Program-made: the position numbers and the translations under genes
Notes under the pieces: generated by a model
Told to the model about the DNA's origin: nothing
Database searches by the model: none
The model's input: the letters and a program-made list of their open reading frames with translations, nothing else
NCBI GenBank assembly: GCA_030149205.1
Contig: JASBSB010000006.1
Span: 605,119-669,118, forward strand
DNA length: 64,000 nucleotides
Origin: Candidatus Heimdallarchaeota archaeon
GTDB taxonomy: Archaea; Asgardarchaeota; Heimdallarchaeia; Heimdallarchaeales; Kariarchaeaceae
Direction: 5' to 3'
Shown: positions 26,733 through 35,212 of the stretch, piece by piece
Layout of the letters: the number at the start of each line of letters is the position of its first letter
Numbering within the stretch: position 1 is the first letter of the stretch

Positions 26733-26780
26733 ATCTGATCACTTAATACAATTTCAATTCGTCGTTGCTTTCTTTGTGTT
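26733..26780 (-). repeat. Processing stem of 16S precursor, 5' arm
   Basis: Partner of the arm at 25181-25222: ATACAATTTCA at 26746-26756 and TTTCTTTGTGT at 26770-26780, in the order needed to pair across the mature 16S. CTGAT at 26735-26739 pairs with ATCAG at 25218-25222 at the inner end. Confidence 0.75.
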
Positions 26781-27455
26781 TTGTGTGTAATTTTTTCCTC
26801 TTGCATCCTATTTGATGGTCATAGAGTTTGGAGGTGTTATAATCAAAGGTGGGATTCAGTTGGTCATCACAGGATTGCTCGAACTGCAACACTCCTTTGT
26901 TCAAATAAGTTGTTACTCGCGTACGAGTGCATATTTAGTTAAATCGCTTGCTTATATAAATTTTGAGTTAACTTTTTTGTTTAAGTATACGCTGATTGAT
27001 TGTTTCGTCTGTGATTCATCGCGTGTAAGTCCCTTACGCTTTTCGTATTGAAACTTTCAGATAAATTGACTTAGGTGGGTTCACTTATTAGACTTGCCAA
27101 GTATATCTAGGATAAGGTTTTGAAAGCACAATATACATTGTCAGAGGATATTTTTATTCATAGGACTTTTCTTTTTTAGAATCTTGTCAATTATAGTATT
27201 CTAATAGTATTACGAATTGCGTATGAAACAGTTCAGCTTACACTGACATTTCTAAATGCATCGGTTGAGAATCGTGGTGAGTTTGTACTGCCCTCACACA
27301 TTATTTCTGAACAATAGACACATTATGAACCAAAGTTTAACGTTTCTCTAATGATTATAATTCCACCTACAGAAGAGAATAAGGTGATGAAGAAATTTGA
27401 CTCAGGCGAAATAGAAATCTGACTCGAATTTGGCGCCAAACTGGAGAGATATCTC
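26781..27455. other. Gene-free leader and promoter region of 16S
   Basis: About 675 bp without a credible gene; the single 79-codon frame here has no family features. On the minus strand TTTATATAAGC at about 26951-26965 is a good TATA box, which would start the rRNA transcript near 26925 with a leader of about 240 nt. The remaining 27000-27455 shows nothing I can name. Confidence 0.45.
26951..26965 (-). promoter_or_regulatory. Candidate TATA box for 16S rRNA
   Basis: AATTTATATAAGC on the minus strand, preceded by an A-rich element that could be a BRE. It is the strongest TATA-like sequence upstream of the processing stem. Confidence 0.4.
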
Positions 27456-28130
27456 CTAATTTTCTATAATTTCATCCTCAAAATCTTTGAGGTTTGCTTT
27501 TACGGTGTTGATTAATTGCGAGTCTCCTATTTCATTTGCCAAGGATAATGCCTCATTATACACTTTTTTAGCTTTATCTCTCTGATGGAGCACCATATAG
27601 ATAACTCCCATATTGTTAAGGGTCTCTATCTGGCTCTGAAGGTCACCGTTATCTCTAGATTCATCAAGAGCTATCTGGTAATATTCTAAGGATTTCTCAT
27701 GGTTCCCTCTCGACTCATATATACCTGCTATATTGTTTAAAATCACTGTTTCTTTCTCGATTGGGGGATTGTTTAACGCAAGACGATAGTATGTGAGAGC
27801 ATTATCTAACTGACCAAGCCTTTGAAAGATAAAAGCAATTTCGCCTAAGGTTTTCGACGTTGGTAATTTATTATCAAATTCAAGCTTTAATATCTGCCTT
27901 AGATAAGCAACTGATAACAGAAGGAACCCCTTGGACTGATAAGTCTTAGAGATGAGCCGAAGTATATCACATTGTTCAGAAACATTTTGTATCTCCCTTG
28001 CAAGCCTTAATGCTTTTTGAAAGTAATCTATTGCTTGATTCTCTTGTTTATTCTCGAGCAGTAATTTGCCACGACCTTTATACTCCAAGATTCTTTCTTC
28101 AGAAGGGGAGTCTCTAAGGGAAGCCTTCAT
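27456..28130 (-). CDS. Tetratricopeptide repeat protein (224 aa)
   Basis: Made of about five TPR units, each with the W/L-x-L-G/A-x-A/Y-x-F/Y-A-x-A-P pattern. Clear units are YKGRGKLLLENKQENQAIDYF, GEIAFIFQRLGQLDNALTYY, NNIAGIYESRGNHEKSLEYY and NNMGVIYMVLHQRDKAKKVY. Such alpha-solenoids bind partner proteins; no other domain is present. It lies 46 bp downstream of the unknown 249-aa gene on the same strand and may act with it. Confidence 0.85.
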   Translation of the reverse strand: MKASLRDSPSEERILEYKGRGKLLLENKQENQAIDYFQKALRLAREIQNVSEQCDILRLISKTYQSKGFLLLSVAYLRQILKLEFDNKLPTSKTLGEIAFIFQRLGQLDNALTYYRLALNNPPIEKETVILNNIAGIYESRGNHEKSLEYYQIALDESRDNGDLQSQIETLNNMGVIYMVLHQRDKAKKVYNEALSLANEIGDSQLINTVKANLKDFEDEIIEN

Positions 28131-28176
28131 CAGCTAGAATCTGCACCTCCACCTATTTAACCTTACCTTCAAGAAC

Positions 28177-28926
28177 TTAGAACTTAATTTGAAGATTTTG
28201 AAATTTCTTGGTTAGGCTCTCATTCAGAGAATACTGTTTAGACACATGAATTATTGCATTTCTTAATATAATTTCCAAAATTTTCATCAACTCTTCATAG
28301 AGAGACATTAGAACACTTTTCGATGGTTGAGACAGGTTAAACGCATCTGAATCTAAAATAAGGTCAATTAATGCATCATTTTCAGATTTAATTAGATTTA
28401 ACTTGATAAATTGTGGTATTCCGTGAAGTAAGTACTCTGATTGAACAACCAATTTTGTTCCAGATTCAATGTTTTCAAGTGGATAACCGAAGGCAGATAA
28501 TTCATCAAACAGGTCTGTGAAAATTGGAGATCTAAGTCTAAGCTTAATTTGATGAACCCTCAGTTGAATTGATAGGTTAAGCTCTTGGTTTAGTTTTGCA
28601 ATTACAACAGAGAGGGGATCAAGTGTTTTGGTTGGCACACCAAACATCCTAAATGATTGAAAATCAATTATATTCCGATTTTCATCTAAAATTCCTTCTG
28701 ATTTCAAAAATCTACATTTAAGAGATTGGAGTTTCACCTTCTTTAACCCATTAGTTATCCAAAATACCTTATATGCATCTTCAAGTTGGTCTATTGGTTC
28801 CATTTCCTTCATGTTGAAAAGAAAAAGCAACTTTGTCAGAGATTCCCAAGCATAGTGTTGTGCGGTGTCCTTGATCTCATAAATAACTAGACAGTTGATA
28901 AAATTTACCTGAACCTGTATGATCAA
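28177..28926 (-). CDS. Unknown cytosolic protein (249 aa)
   Basis: Not recognised. It starts with a beta-rich segment (MIIQVQVNFINCLVIYEIKD), continues with mixed alpha/beta and ends in a long helical segment of about 50 residues (LYEELMKILEIILRNAIIHV). No signal peptide, membrane helix or catalytic motif. It is the first gene of a two-gene minus-strand unit with the TPR protein, which suggests a partner relationship. Confidence 0.6.
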   Translation of the reverse strand: MIIQVQVNFINCLVIYEIKDTAQHYAWESLTKLLFLFNMKEMEPIDQLEDAYKVFWITNGLKKVKLQSLKCRFLKSEGILDENRNIIDFQSFRMFGVPTKTLDPLSVVIAKLNQELNLSIQLRVHQIKLRLRSPIFTDLFDELSAFGYPLENIESGTKLVVQSEYLLHGIPQFIKLNLIKSENDALIDLILDSDAFNLSQPSKSVLMSLYEELMKILEIILRNAIIHVSKQYSLNESLTKKFQNLQIKF

Positions 28927-29236
28927 AACTCTCTAAAATATTTAGAACGTATAGCAATTTAAGTTATTTGAATCACCATTACTTGTAGATGACTTAACTG
29001 TACATTGTTTTGTTTTTGGCAAATTTACCGAAAATATTGCTAATAATTTCGAGATATTTTAAAAAATAATGTACAATTGTATGGGATATATGAAAAAAAA
29101 TCTTATTTTTAGTATATTATTCAACACATATATAATTGTTAAGTTATTCTCTCGGGGTTTGAAAATATAAAAGCTACATTAATAGATTATATAAACTACG
29201 GAAGCAAACCCTTTGAACAACAGAGATTGAGACAGA
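28927..29236. other. Divergent promoter region, no gene
   Basis: 310 bp of AT-rich sequence between divergent genes. TATA-like runs near 29125-29132 and 29165-29195 could serve the UbiA gene at 29237. Nothing else is seen. Confidence 0.4.
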
Positions 29237-30214
29237 ATGCACACAGTAGAATTGTATAGTAAAACATTTAACTTCGATCTGAAAGTTCTAAAGCAATTAA
29301 TACTACTGATAAGACCATTTCACATAATTCATCAACTCGTAATAGTCCTGTTAGTAATAGGTTTGAAACAAATTAATGTGACTCCCACAGAATTTATTTC
29401 TGCCTGGCTAATGCTGTTTTTATTGATGCCTTTTTTGTTTGGCTTGAATGATTATTGGCATAGGGTCGAAGATAAAGAGATGGGTAGAGATAGATTGTTT
29501 ACCTCTAACTCTTTTTCAAAAACACAAGTGTTAACATTTACACTTTCAATTTTTTTGGTGATGAATTATCTTGCCTTTAGTAGATCAATGATTACGGGTT
29601 TATTCCTTTATCTGATGATTATTTGTGGTCTCTTGTATGGATATTTCAAGCATAAGAAACAAATGATCAAAACCTACTCTTTTCGGACACTTTCAGGTGT
29701 GACATTTTACCTGGTTGTAGCCTCATATTTTGGATTAACTGGTGTTGATTTTCTTATTGCACTTTTTGTTGGGTTGCTCGACCTTTATTCACATATAGCT
29801 GGAGATCTAAGAGATTACCAGAAGGATAAGGTTGGTAAAGTTAATACCTTCCCTGTGAGATTTGGTACCAAATACACACTTTTCTTAATCTTAGGCGTGT
29901 ATTTACTTTCTGTTCTTTATTTGTCTGAGATAGAGCTGCTTCAGGGGAAATTAATAGAGTTTCTTTCAATGTTACCATATATTCTCACTTTCCCAGTGAT
30001 TTCATTCATGGGCTATTTTCTATTGACATTACATACAATTAGGTATAACTGGTTACATGCAATCTTTCATTTCAGCAAAATTGCAACTTACTCCTTCTTA
30101 GGATTGTGTTGGCTTGGAATAAGCTTGAATTTAGTTTTAGGATTGGTTGTTCTTATCCTTATTGCTTGGTTAGTCAGTTATTATCTATATCTCTGGGGAG
30201 ATAACAGAATTTAA
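29237..30214 (+). CDS. UbiA-family prenyltransferase (copy 2)
   Basis: A 325-aa multi-pass membrane prenyltransferase. Motif one is NDYWHRVEDKEMGRDR and motif two GDLRDYQKDKVGKVNTFPVRFG. It shares long near-identical blocks with the copy at 21815-22783 over its full length, differing most in the C-terminal third. The two copies lie about 6.5 kb apart in opposite orientations around the 16S gene. The acceptor is unknown; paralogy suggests two related acceptors or chain lengths. Convergent with the gene at 30218 with a 3-bp gap. Confidence 0.85.
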   Translation: MHTVELYSKTFNFDLKVLKQLILLIRPFHIIHQLVIVLLVIGLKQINVTPTEFISAWLMLFLLMPFLFGLNDYWHRVEDKEMGRDRLFTSNSFSKTQVLTFTLSIFLVMNYLAFSRSMITGLFLYLMIICGLLYGYFKHKKQMIKTYSFRTLSGVTFYLVVASYFGLTGVDFLIALFVGLLDLYSHIAGDLRDYQKDKVGKVNTFPVRFGTKYTLFLILGVYLLSVLYLSEIELLQGKLIEFLSMLPYILTFPVISFMGYFLLTLHTIRYNWLHAIFHFSKIATYSFLGLCWLGISLNLVLGLVVLILIAWLVSYYLYLWGDNRI

Positions 30215-30217
30215 GCT

Positions 30218-31150
30218 TTAGATAACCTTTGAAAATTCTTCATGGGTAAGAAAAAGGTGAAGGTTAGTTGTAAGATTTTGATTCTTCAATATGTTCTGAA
30301 TAAATTTAAGGGACTCAATTATTTGAGGTGAATCTGGCAAATTAAGATTAAGTAAATATTTCAGGGCTAATATTATTGAATTAAATGGTTGAAAATCTTC
30401 TTCTAATATATCTTTGATCTGAATCAGTATAGGTTCCCTATAGCTTGAACTTTGTGAAATTGAATTCTTTGTCTGGTTCTCAGTAATTACAATTAAGGTT
30501 TCATCTGAAATTTTAAGGAGAATTTTATCAATTTTGACATTAAACATTGATTCAAAGGATGAAAAGCGAGTTGAAGATACCTCTAATTCACTGAATATTT
30601 GGCTTAAATCTTGATTCACTGGAGGTAAAGGTGTGAAATGAAATTTATGCCTTATAGTTGTTTTCAACCCTTCAAACTCAATTTCTGATTTTTGTAAATC
30701 TTTGAAAAGCTGTCTAAATACTATAAACTGAGTGATATTCCCTATAAACAGGAAAGATCCTGAATTGAATTTAACTTGAGGGTTTGATCTTCGTATAGCA
30801 CCTAAATCTAAGTATTCACCATAATCTGGGTTTTTAAAAAGCAAGCGCAATAAATCTACCTCGATTTTTTCACCTGCCAATGAACTTGACCTCTCCTTAG
30901 ACACCTTAACTTGAAAAAAGGATGTGGTTCCTTCTGAGGTTAAATTTTTTCTGAATGCTTCAAAATGAAACCCATTGAGGTTTGATAATGATTCAATAGA
31001 TGATTGTACAAACTCATTCTGACTGAAGAAATGATGAATGAACTTTGAGGTGAATTTTAAACTTAATAGGTGTCTCAAGGTTTGAGAATTAATTCTAGAA
31101 AAATCTATCAAGAACTCGAAACAGAAAATAGACTCGATAGATTCATCCAC
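30218..31150 (-). CDS. Unknown protein (310 aa)
   Basis: Not recognised. No signal peptide or membrane helix. Mixed alpha/beta; a segment near residues 120-215 (SGSFLFIGNITQFIVFRQLF, then TTIRHKFHFTPLPP) recalls composition seen in the other unassigned proteins of this window. The C-terminus is helical. It lies 86 bp downstream of the LRR gene on the same strand, possibly one unit. The start is ATG at 31150. Confidence 0.6.
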   Translation of the reverse strand: MDESIESIFCFEFLIDFSRINSQTLRHLLSLKFTSKFIHHFFSQNEFVQSSIESLSNLNGFHFEAFRKNLTSEGTTSFFQVKVSKERSSSLAGEKIEVDLLRLLFKNPDYGEYLDLGAIRRSNPQVKFNSGSFLFIGNITQFIVFRQLFKDLQKSEIEFEGLKTTIRHKFHFTPLPPVNQDLSQIFSELEVSSTRFSSFESMFNVKIDKILLKISDETLIVITENQTKNSISQSSSYREPILIQIKDILEEDFQPFNSIILALKYLLNLNLPDSPQIIESLKFIQNILKNQNLTTNLHLFLTHEEFSKVI

Positions 31151-31236
31151 AATAAATTTTGAATAATGGATTTAATATGTTTATGACTGACCTACTTACA
31201 AATAATAAGAAGAGAAAAGAAATTAGTGTTACCTAT

Positions 31237-32313
31237 CTAAAATTTCTTTTTTAGTTTTGTGAACTTTTCCGTATCTCTTATAAAATTATTTGGATCCAGC
31301 CCCTCAGAGTACTTTTTGTAGACAGAGTTTGTAGCATGAATTGTATTGTCATGAATTGAATCTAACTTTAATGGTTCGAGTAATTTTGATTCTGCGCTGA
31401 TATGCTTGTTTAATAAATTAGGATGTTTTAATTTCTTTTGAAAAGATGAAAATTGTATTTGGGGATATTCCTCCAAATTAACCGTGGAATATTTTAGGGG
31501 GTTATTTTTTAAATTTAGCTGAGATAAATTTAGAAGAAATGTTGTATCGATTGTGATATTCTCAATAAAATTATTGCTTAAATTTAGGTTTTTTAAAGCC
31601 TGAAGGCATTCTATTGACCTCGGAATATCTAAAATATGATTGCTGGATAGATCCAACTCTTCAATAATTTGATTTTCCGTAAGTGAGTTAGGAATTTTGC
31701 TGATTGAATTTCCAGTCAGTTTTACTTTTGAAAGTTTAGGCAAACCAAGTAAAATTTCAGGGAAAACATCTAGGGAGTTAAAAGATAGGTCAATTGATTG
31801 CAAACTCCTAAGATTTAGTATCTGGGGGGTAACTGAATACAATTGGTTATGTTTAAAATTAAGCTTTTTTAGGTTATTATTTGCAAATATAAATTTTGGA
31901 AATTCATTAAGGTTCATGTTTTCAATTCTTATTTCTTTTACAGTATTACATTTAATTTTGATGTTTAACTGTTTAGTACGCTCAGAATTAATTAAACCAT
32001 AATTGGAAATTGTTAGTGAAGATACTAAATCTATGTCAATTCGATCTGAATTATTTAAACCCATAATTTCCAAAGATTTAGTCTTTGCTACCTTCAGGTT
32101 AATTATTTGGTTTATGTTTTTATAGACCTTTATTGATGTGCCAGCAAATAATTCAGGTATAATCAAATCTGGAATTTTGTTTTCAACAAAACTAAACCGA
32201 CGTAGATCCAATGTTAGTGTATTTTTGACCTTTTTCACTAAACTTTCAATGGGAGGGTTACTTCCAATTAGTAATAGTTTTGATTCAAGTAGAAAGTCCC
32301 CAATAGGTTCCAC
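31237..32313 (-). CDS. Leucine-rich repeat protein (358 aa)
   Basis: From about residue 110 to 275 the protein is built of consecutive LRR units of about 23 residues with the LxxLxLxxNxL core: LKKLNFKHNQLYSV, LQSIDLSFNSLDVFPEILLG, LSKVKLTGNSISKIPNSL, IEELDLSSNHILDIPRSIE, LKNLNLSNNFIENI, LSQLNLKNNPL. The N-terminal 100 residues hold degenerate repeats and there is a basic C-terminus (TKLKKKF). No signal peptide, so an intracellular interaction scaffold is likely. Such proteins are common in Asgard archaea; the partner is unknown. Confidence 0.85.
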   Translation of the reverse strand: MEPIGDFLLESKLLLIGSNPPIESLVKKVKNTLTLDLRRFSFVENKIPDLIIPELFAGTSIKVYKNINQIINLKVAKTKSLEIMGLNNSDRIDIDLVSSLTISNYGLINSERTKQLNIKIKCNTVKEIRIENMNLNEFPKFIFANNNLKKLNFKHNQLYSVTPQILNLRSLQSIDLSFNSLDVFPEILLGLPKLSKVKLTGNSISKIPNSLTENQIIEELDLSSNHILDIPRSIECLQALKNLNLSNNFIENITIDTTFLLNLSQLNLKNNPLKYSTVNLEEYPQIQFSSFQKKLKHPNLLNKHISAESKLLEPLKLDSIHDNTIHATNSVYKKYSEGLDPNNFIRDTEKFTKLKKKF

Positions 32314-32444
32314 ATATTAAATTATGACTCAATAATATAAAGATTATCCTTAGCAAATTAAAACTAAAAGTTATCTGATTCAACTTTGAATTATTCAACA
32401 CATTTCAACTTTAAAGGGGTTTAATGGGAGAGATTCAAAACAAT

Positions 32445-32453
32445 CTTTAAATG
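32445..32453 (+). promoter_or_regulatory. TATA box of tRNA-Val
   Basis: CTTTAAATG centred 25 bp before the tRNA-Val 5' end matches archaeal TATA-box spacing for a transcript starting at the tRNA itself. Confidence 0.5.
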
Positions 32454-32474
32454 ATTTTCATAGAAATCAAATTA

Positions 32475-32548
32475 GGAACCATGGTCTAGCTTGGTATGAC
32501 GTTGCCTTCACACGGCAAAGATCACGAGTTCAAATCTCGTTGGTTCCA
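32475..32548 (+). tRNA. tRNA-Val (CAC)
   Basis: Acceptor GGAACCA pairs with TGGTTCC, with discriminator A at 32548. The anticodon arm TTGCC-TTCACAC-GGCAA gives anticodon CAC. The T arm is ACGAG-TTCAAAT-CTCGT. There is no intron and no encoded CCA. The taw2 reading frame starts immediately after the discriminator base. Confidence 0.92.
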
Positions 32549-33385
32549 TTGAAGTTTAGAGAGGAAGTAAGCCTTTATCTAAAAGAAGCTTACTCTCTTT
32601 CAGAAAACACAATCAAAGGTTTCGGAATCCCAAAAGGGTTTCAAAGAACTGGTTCAATATTGATTTTACGATCAAACCATAAATTAGACGAAAGAATTGG
32701 TGAAGCTTGTCTAAACATATATTCATGGACAACTGGGGTTTTTCAACATGTTTCGACTCAGACTGAGGGGAGAATACCAAAATTAATCTACTTGGCAGGT
32801 CAAAGAAACACAGAAACCATACATATTGAAAACGGAGTAAAATATGTTTTAGACATTGAGAAAATTACGTTTTCCCAAGGTAACTCAAACCTTCGAAAAA
32901 GATTAATAAATGAGGTTAATGATGGAGAAAATCTATTGGACATGTTTGCTGCAGTTGGTAATTTGAGTTTACAACCAATTCTATATAAAACAATAAACTT
33001 TCATTTGATTGAAAAACAACCTTACACGTACAAATTTCTTTTGAAAACACTGAAAATTAATGATGTAACCAGAGGAATTACCCAAAACATAGACTGTAGA
33101 GACATTACAATTAAAAATTGGGCAGACAGAATATTTATGGGATATCATGATGTGAATGAAGAGCATTTAACTTCTGCACTTAAAGCGTTAAAACAAAATG
33201 GAATAATTCACTTACATCCTCTCGTGAAAAACCATGATGTATCTGAATGGATTGAGTATTACTCTAAAATCATAGAAGCGAATAATTACAGTATAATAGA
33301 CGTAACAAGTTACACAGTCAAGAAATTTTCACCAGGATTAGAACATACGGAAATTCAATTCAAAGTTTCTTCTATCAAGGCTTAG
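32549..33385 (+). CDS. taw2: Taw2-type tRNA-Phe aminocarboxypropyl transferase (wyosine pathway)
   Basis: Trm5/TYW2-fold SAM enzyme. Archaeal Taw2 transfers the aminocarboxypropyl group to the imidazo-modified G37 of tRNA-Phe. The N-terminal part has the family's RTGSILIL and a FSQGNSNLRKRL motif. LLDMFAAVGNLSLQ is the SAM loop. RIFMGYHDVNEEHLTSALKA followed by GIIHLHPLV matches Taw2 (GY-x-T and IIH-H) rather than Trm5, which has NLP. The frame opens inside the tRNA at TTG 32540; I chose TTG 32549, the first codon after the tRNA, since the next residues are needed for the fold. The 3' end overlaps the convergent TPR gene by 11 bp. Confidence 0.82.
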   Translation: MKFREEVSLYLKEAYSLSENTIKGFGIPKGFQRTGSILILRSNHKLDERIGEACLNIYSWTTGVFQHVSTQTEGRIPKLIYLAGQRNTETIHIENGVKYVLDIEKITFSQGNSNLRKRLINEVNDGENLLDMFAAVGNLSLQPILYKTINFHLIEKQPYTYKFLLKTLKINDVTRGITQNIDCRDITIKNWADRIFMGYHDVNEEHLTSALKALKQNGIIHLHPLVKNHDVSEWIEYYSKIIEANNYSIIDVTSYTVKKFSPGLEHTEIQFKVSSIKA

Positions 33386-35153
33386 GAATGATTTGTTGAA
33401 CTATCTTTTGCAGTTCTGAACGAATGGGTTTTAGATCATGTATTCCGGATTTAGTGAGAGGAGATAAAACATTTAACTTTAAAGTTTGATTGACTATTCG
33501 ATTTAAACTTAAGTTAGCTGCAATTAAATTTCCTCTAAACACATAGATGAAAAGAAAGTCTGTCCCCTTTTTGTTCTCCGTTGTGAAAAACAGCTGCTTT
33601 GAAATTATTGTAAATTCACCATGCTGAATTAACTTTAAGTGTTGTTCATTCTTAAATATCTCTCTTCCAAAATCATTGAAGGCTCGAATAAAATTTCCAA
33701 TGAGCTTATCTGTATCACGACCAATGGGACTCTGAGAATATTGCAAATCAAAAATAACGCTCCCACCTGCATCGACTAGTATCACAAATATTGGTTTCTC
33801 AGTAAATAGTTGATCTGGGTGAACAAATAATCTTACAAAATCAAATGCCTGGTTAATTTGAAGAGTCCCTATTTCGAATTTTATGTTGCTATAATCTTTA
33901 TCTTGGGAGCTTAATAATTCCAACTGATTTTCAATAATTGGGCGAAGATAAGCAATATTATTTTTATTAGCTATCTTATTAGCTTCATTTACACTTTGGA
34001 TTGCATCTTTAAAAGACCCATCAATTAGATTAACCTTACTTTTAAGAATCAACGCTTGAATTGCAAAATCATAGGAATTATAGTTTATAGAACTCCTGTA
34101 AAGATTGTTAGCTGTGTCAATTATTTGAGAGATAGATTCTTGGGTTTGAAATAAAATATAATTCAACAACAATATCTCTGCTTTCGCAAAACTGGCTTTT
34201 ACCTGATACTGAAAAATTGTTCGATCATCTTCAATAAGGTCTACTAAGATTTGGTGTGCCTCTAAGATTTTAAAAAGATCTTTCTGTTCTTTTAACAACA
34301 AGGCACGAGTATAGTTATACCGAGTTATCGTGCTTGGATCCTTAAATTTGATTGCCAAATCATTAAATTTTTTAAGTTGTAATTCTGCTTTTTCAAATTC
34401 TTCTGAATTAATTAAAAATTCAATGTATGATGAATAGGCCCACCCTAGATAGTAGGCATTTTCAAGTTCAGTAAGCAAGCTTATAGACTTCTCAAAATCT
34501 TGGATAGCTAAGTCTTTCATTCCAATTTTCCAATAACAACTTGCAGAGTTCTCAAGTACACTAGCAAGGTAATTCAGATATGATTCTTTCTCAAAATACT
34601 CCTTTGCAGGGGTCAGATATTCCAAGGCTGATTTGTAATCACCTTTTGTCATTAGAAAATAACCAATATTATCATAACAAAGAAACACCCAAGCCTTATC
34701 CCCAATCGACTCGAAGGCACTTATTGCAATTTTATAATGCTTAATACCCTCAGAATACATTCCTGCAATAAAATAGTAAAGGCCATAGGCTTTGTTCAGA
34801 AGAGCTAATAAAAATGATTTTTCCATTGGATGAAGTTCATCGGATTTTGTGTTAATTAATTCTTCAAGTAATAAAAGTTGGTTATACACTTTAGGTTTAG
34901 ACCCACCACGTAGAGTGACATCGATTTTAAATGCCAAAGCAAAGAGATATTCTGGGGACGGAGGTTCATCTTCCAAACCAAAAAACATATCAATAGCAGT
35001 ATTAGCCTTAGTGAACTGCCCTTGCATTGAATGATAAATTATTTTGAGTAAGAGAGCTTTAGAAAGAGGGAAATCAAATGAATCGATTATAGATTCATCA
35101 ACTTCATTTCTTAGAAATCTCTTAAATAAACCTCTTTCTAACTTATCAAACAT
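33375..35153 (-). CDS. TPR protein with longin/roadblock-like C-terminal domain
   Basis: A 592-aa cytosolic protein. Residues about 100-400 are TPR units (YYFIAGMYSEGIKHYKIAI, YDNIGYFLMTKGDYKSALEY, ASCYWKIGMKDLAIQDF). Residues about 440-560 form a compact alpha/beta module (FVILVDAGGSVIFDLQYSQ, FIRAFNDFGREIF, FTIISKQLFFTT, FLFIYVFRGN) with the strand-helix order of longin/roadblock-type domains that sit beside small GTPases in Asgard archaea and eukaryotes. A role as a regulator or scaffold is inference. It ends within the convergent taw2 3' end. Confidence 0.7.
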   Translation of the reverse strand: MFDKLERGLFKRFLRNEVDESIIDSFDFPLSKALLLKIIYHSMQGQFTKANTAIDMFFGLEDEPPSPEYLFALAFKIDVTLRGGSKPKVYNQLLLLEELINTKSDELHPMEKSFLLALLNKAYGLYYFIAGMYSEGIKHYKIAISAFESIGDKAWVFLCYDNIGYFLMTKGDYKSALEYLTPAKEYFEKESYLNYLASVLENSASCYWKIGMKDLAIQDFEKSISLLTELENAYYLGWAYSSYIEFLINSEEFEKAELQLKKFNDLAIKFKDPSTITRYNYTRALLLKEQKDLFKILEAHQILVDLIEDDRTIFQYQVKASFAKAEILLLNYILFQTQESISQIIDTANNLYRSSINYNSYDFAIQALILKSKVNLIDGSFKDAIQSVNEANKIANKNNIAYLRPIIENQLELLSSQDKDYSNIKFEIGTLQINQAFDFVRLFVHPDQLFTEKPIFVILVDAGGSVIFDLQYSQSPIGRDTDKLIGNFIRAFNDFGREIFKNEQHLKLIQHGEFTIISKQLFFTTENKKGTDFLFIYVFRGNLIAANLSLNRIVNQTLKLNVLSPLTKSGIHDLKPIRSELQKIVQQIIPKP

Positions 35154-35212
35154 TAAGTTTCCAACAATAATAAATGGTAATGAAAATATTAAACCTTTAT
35201 CTAAAATCTAGT

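Noticed and set aside
25271..26742. Open frames inside the 16S rRNA (25271-25573, 25398-25586, 26464-26742)
   Set aside because: They lie within or over the edge of conserved rRNA sequence and show no protein features.
26812..27051. 79-codon plus-strand frame in the 16S leader region
   Set aside because: No domain; the region fits the promoter and leader of the minus-strand rRNA.
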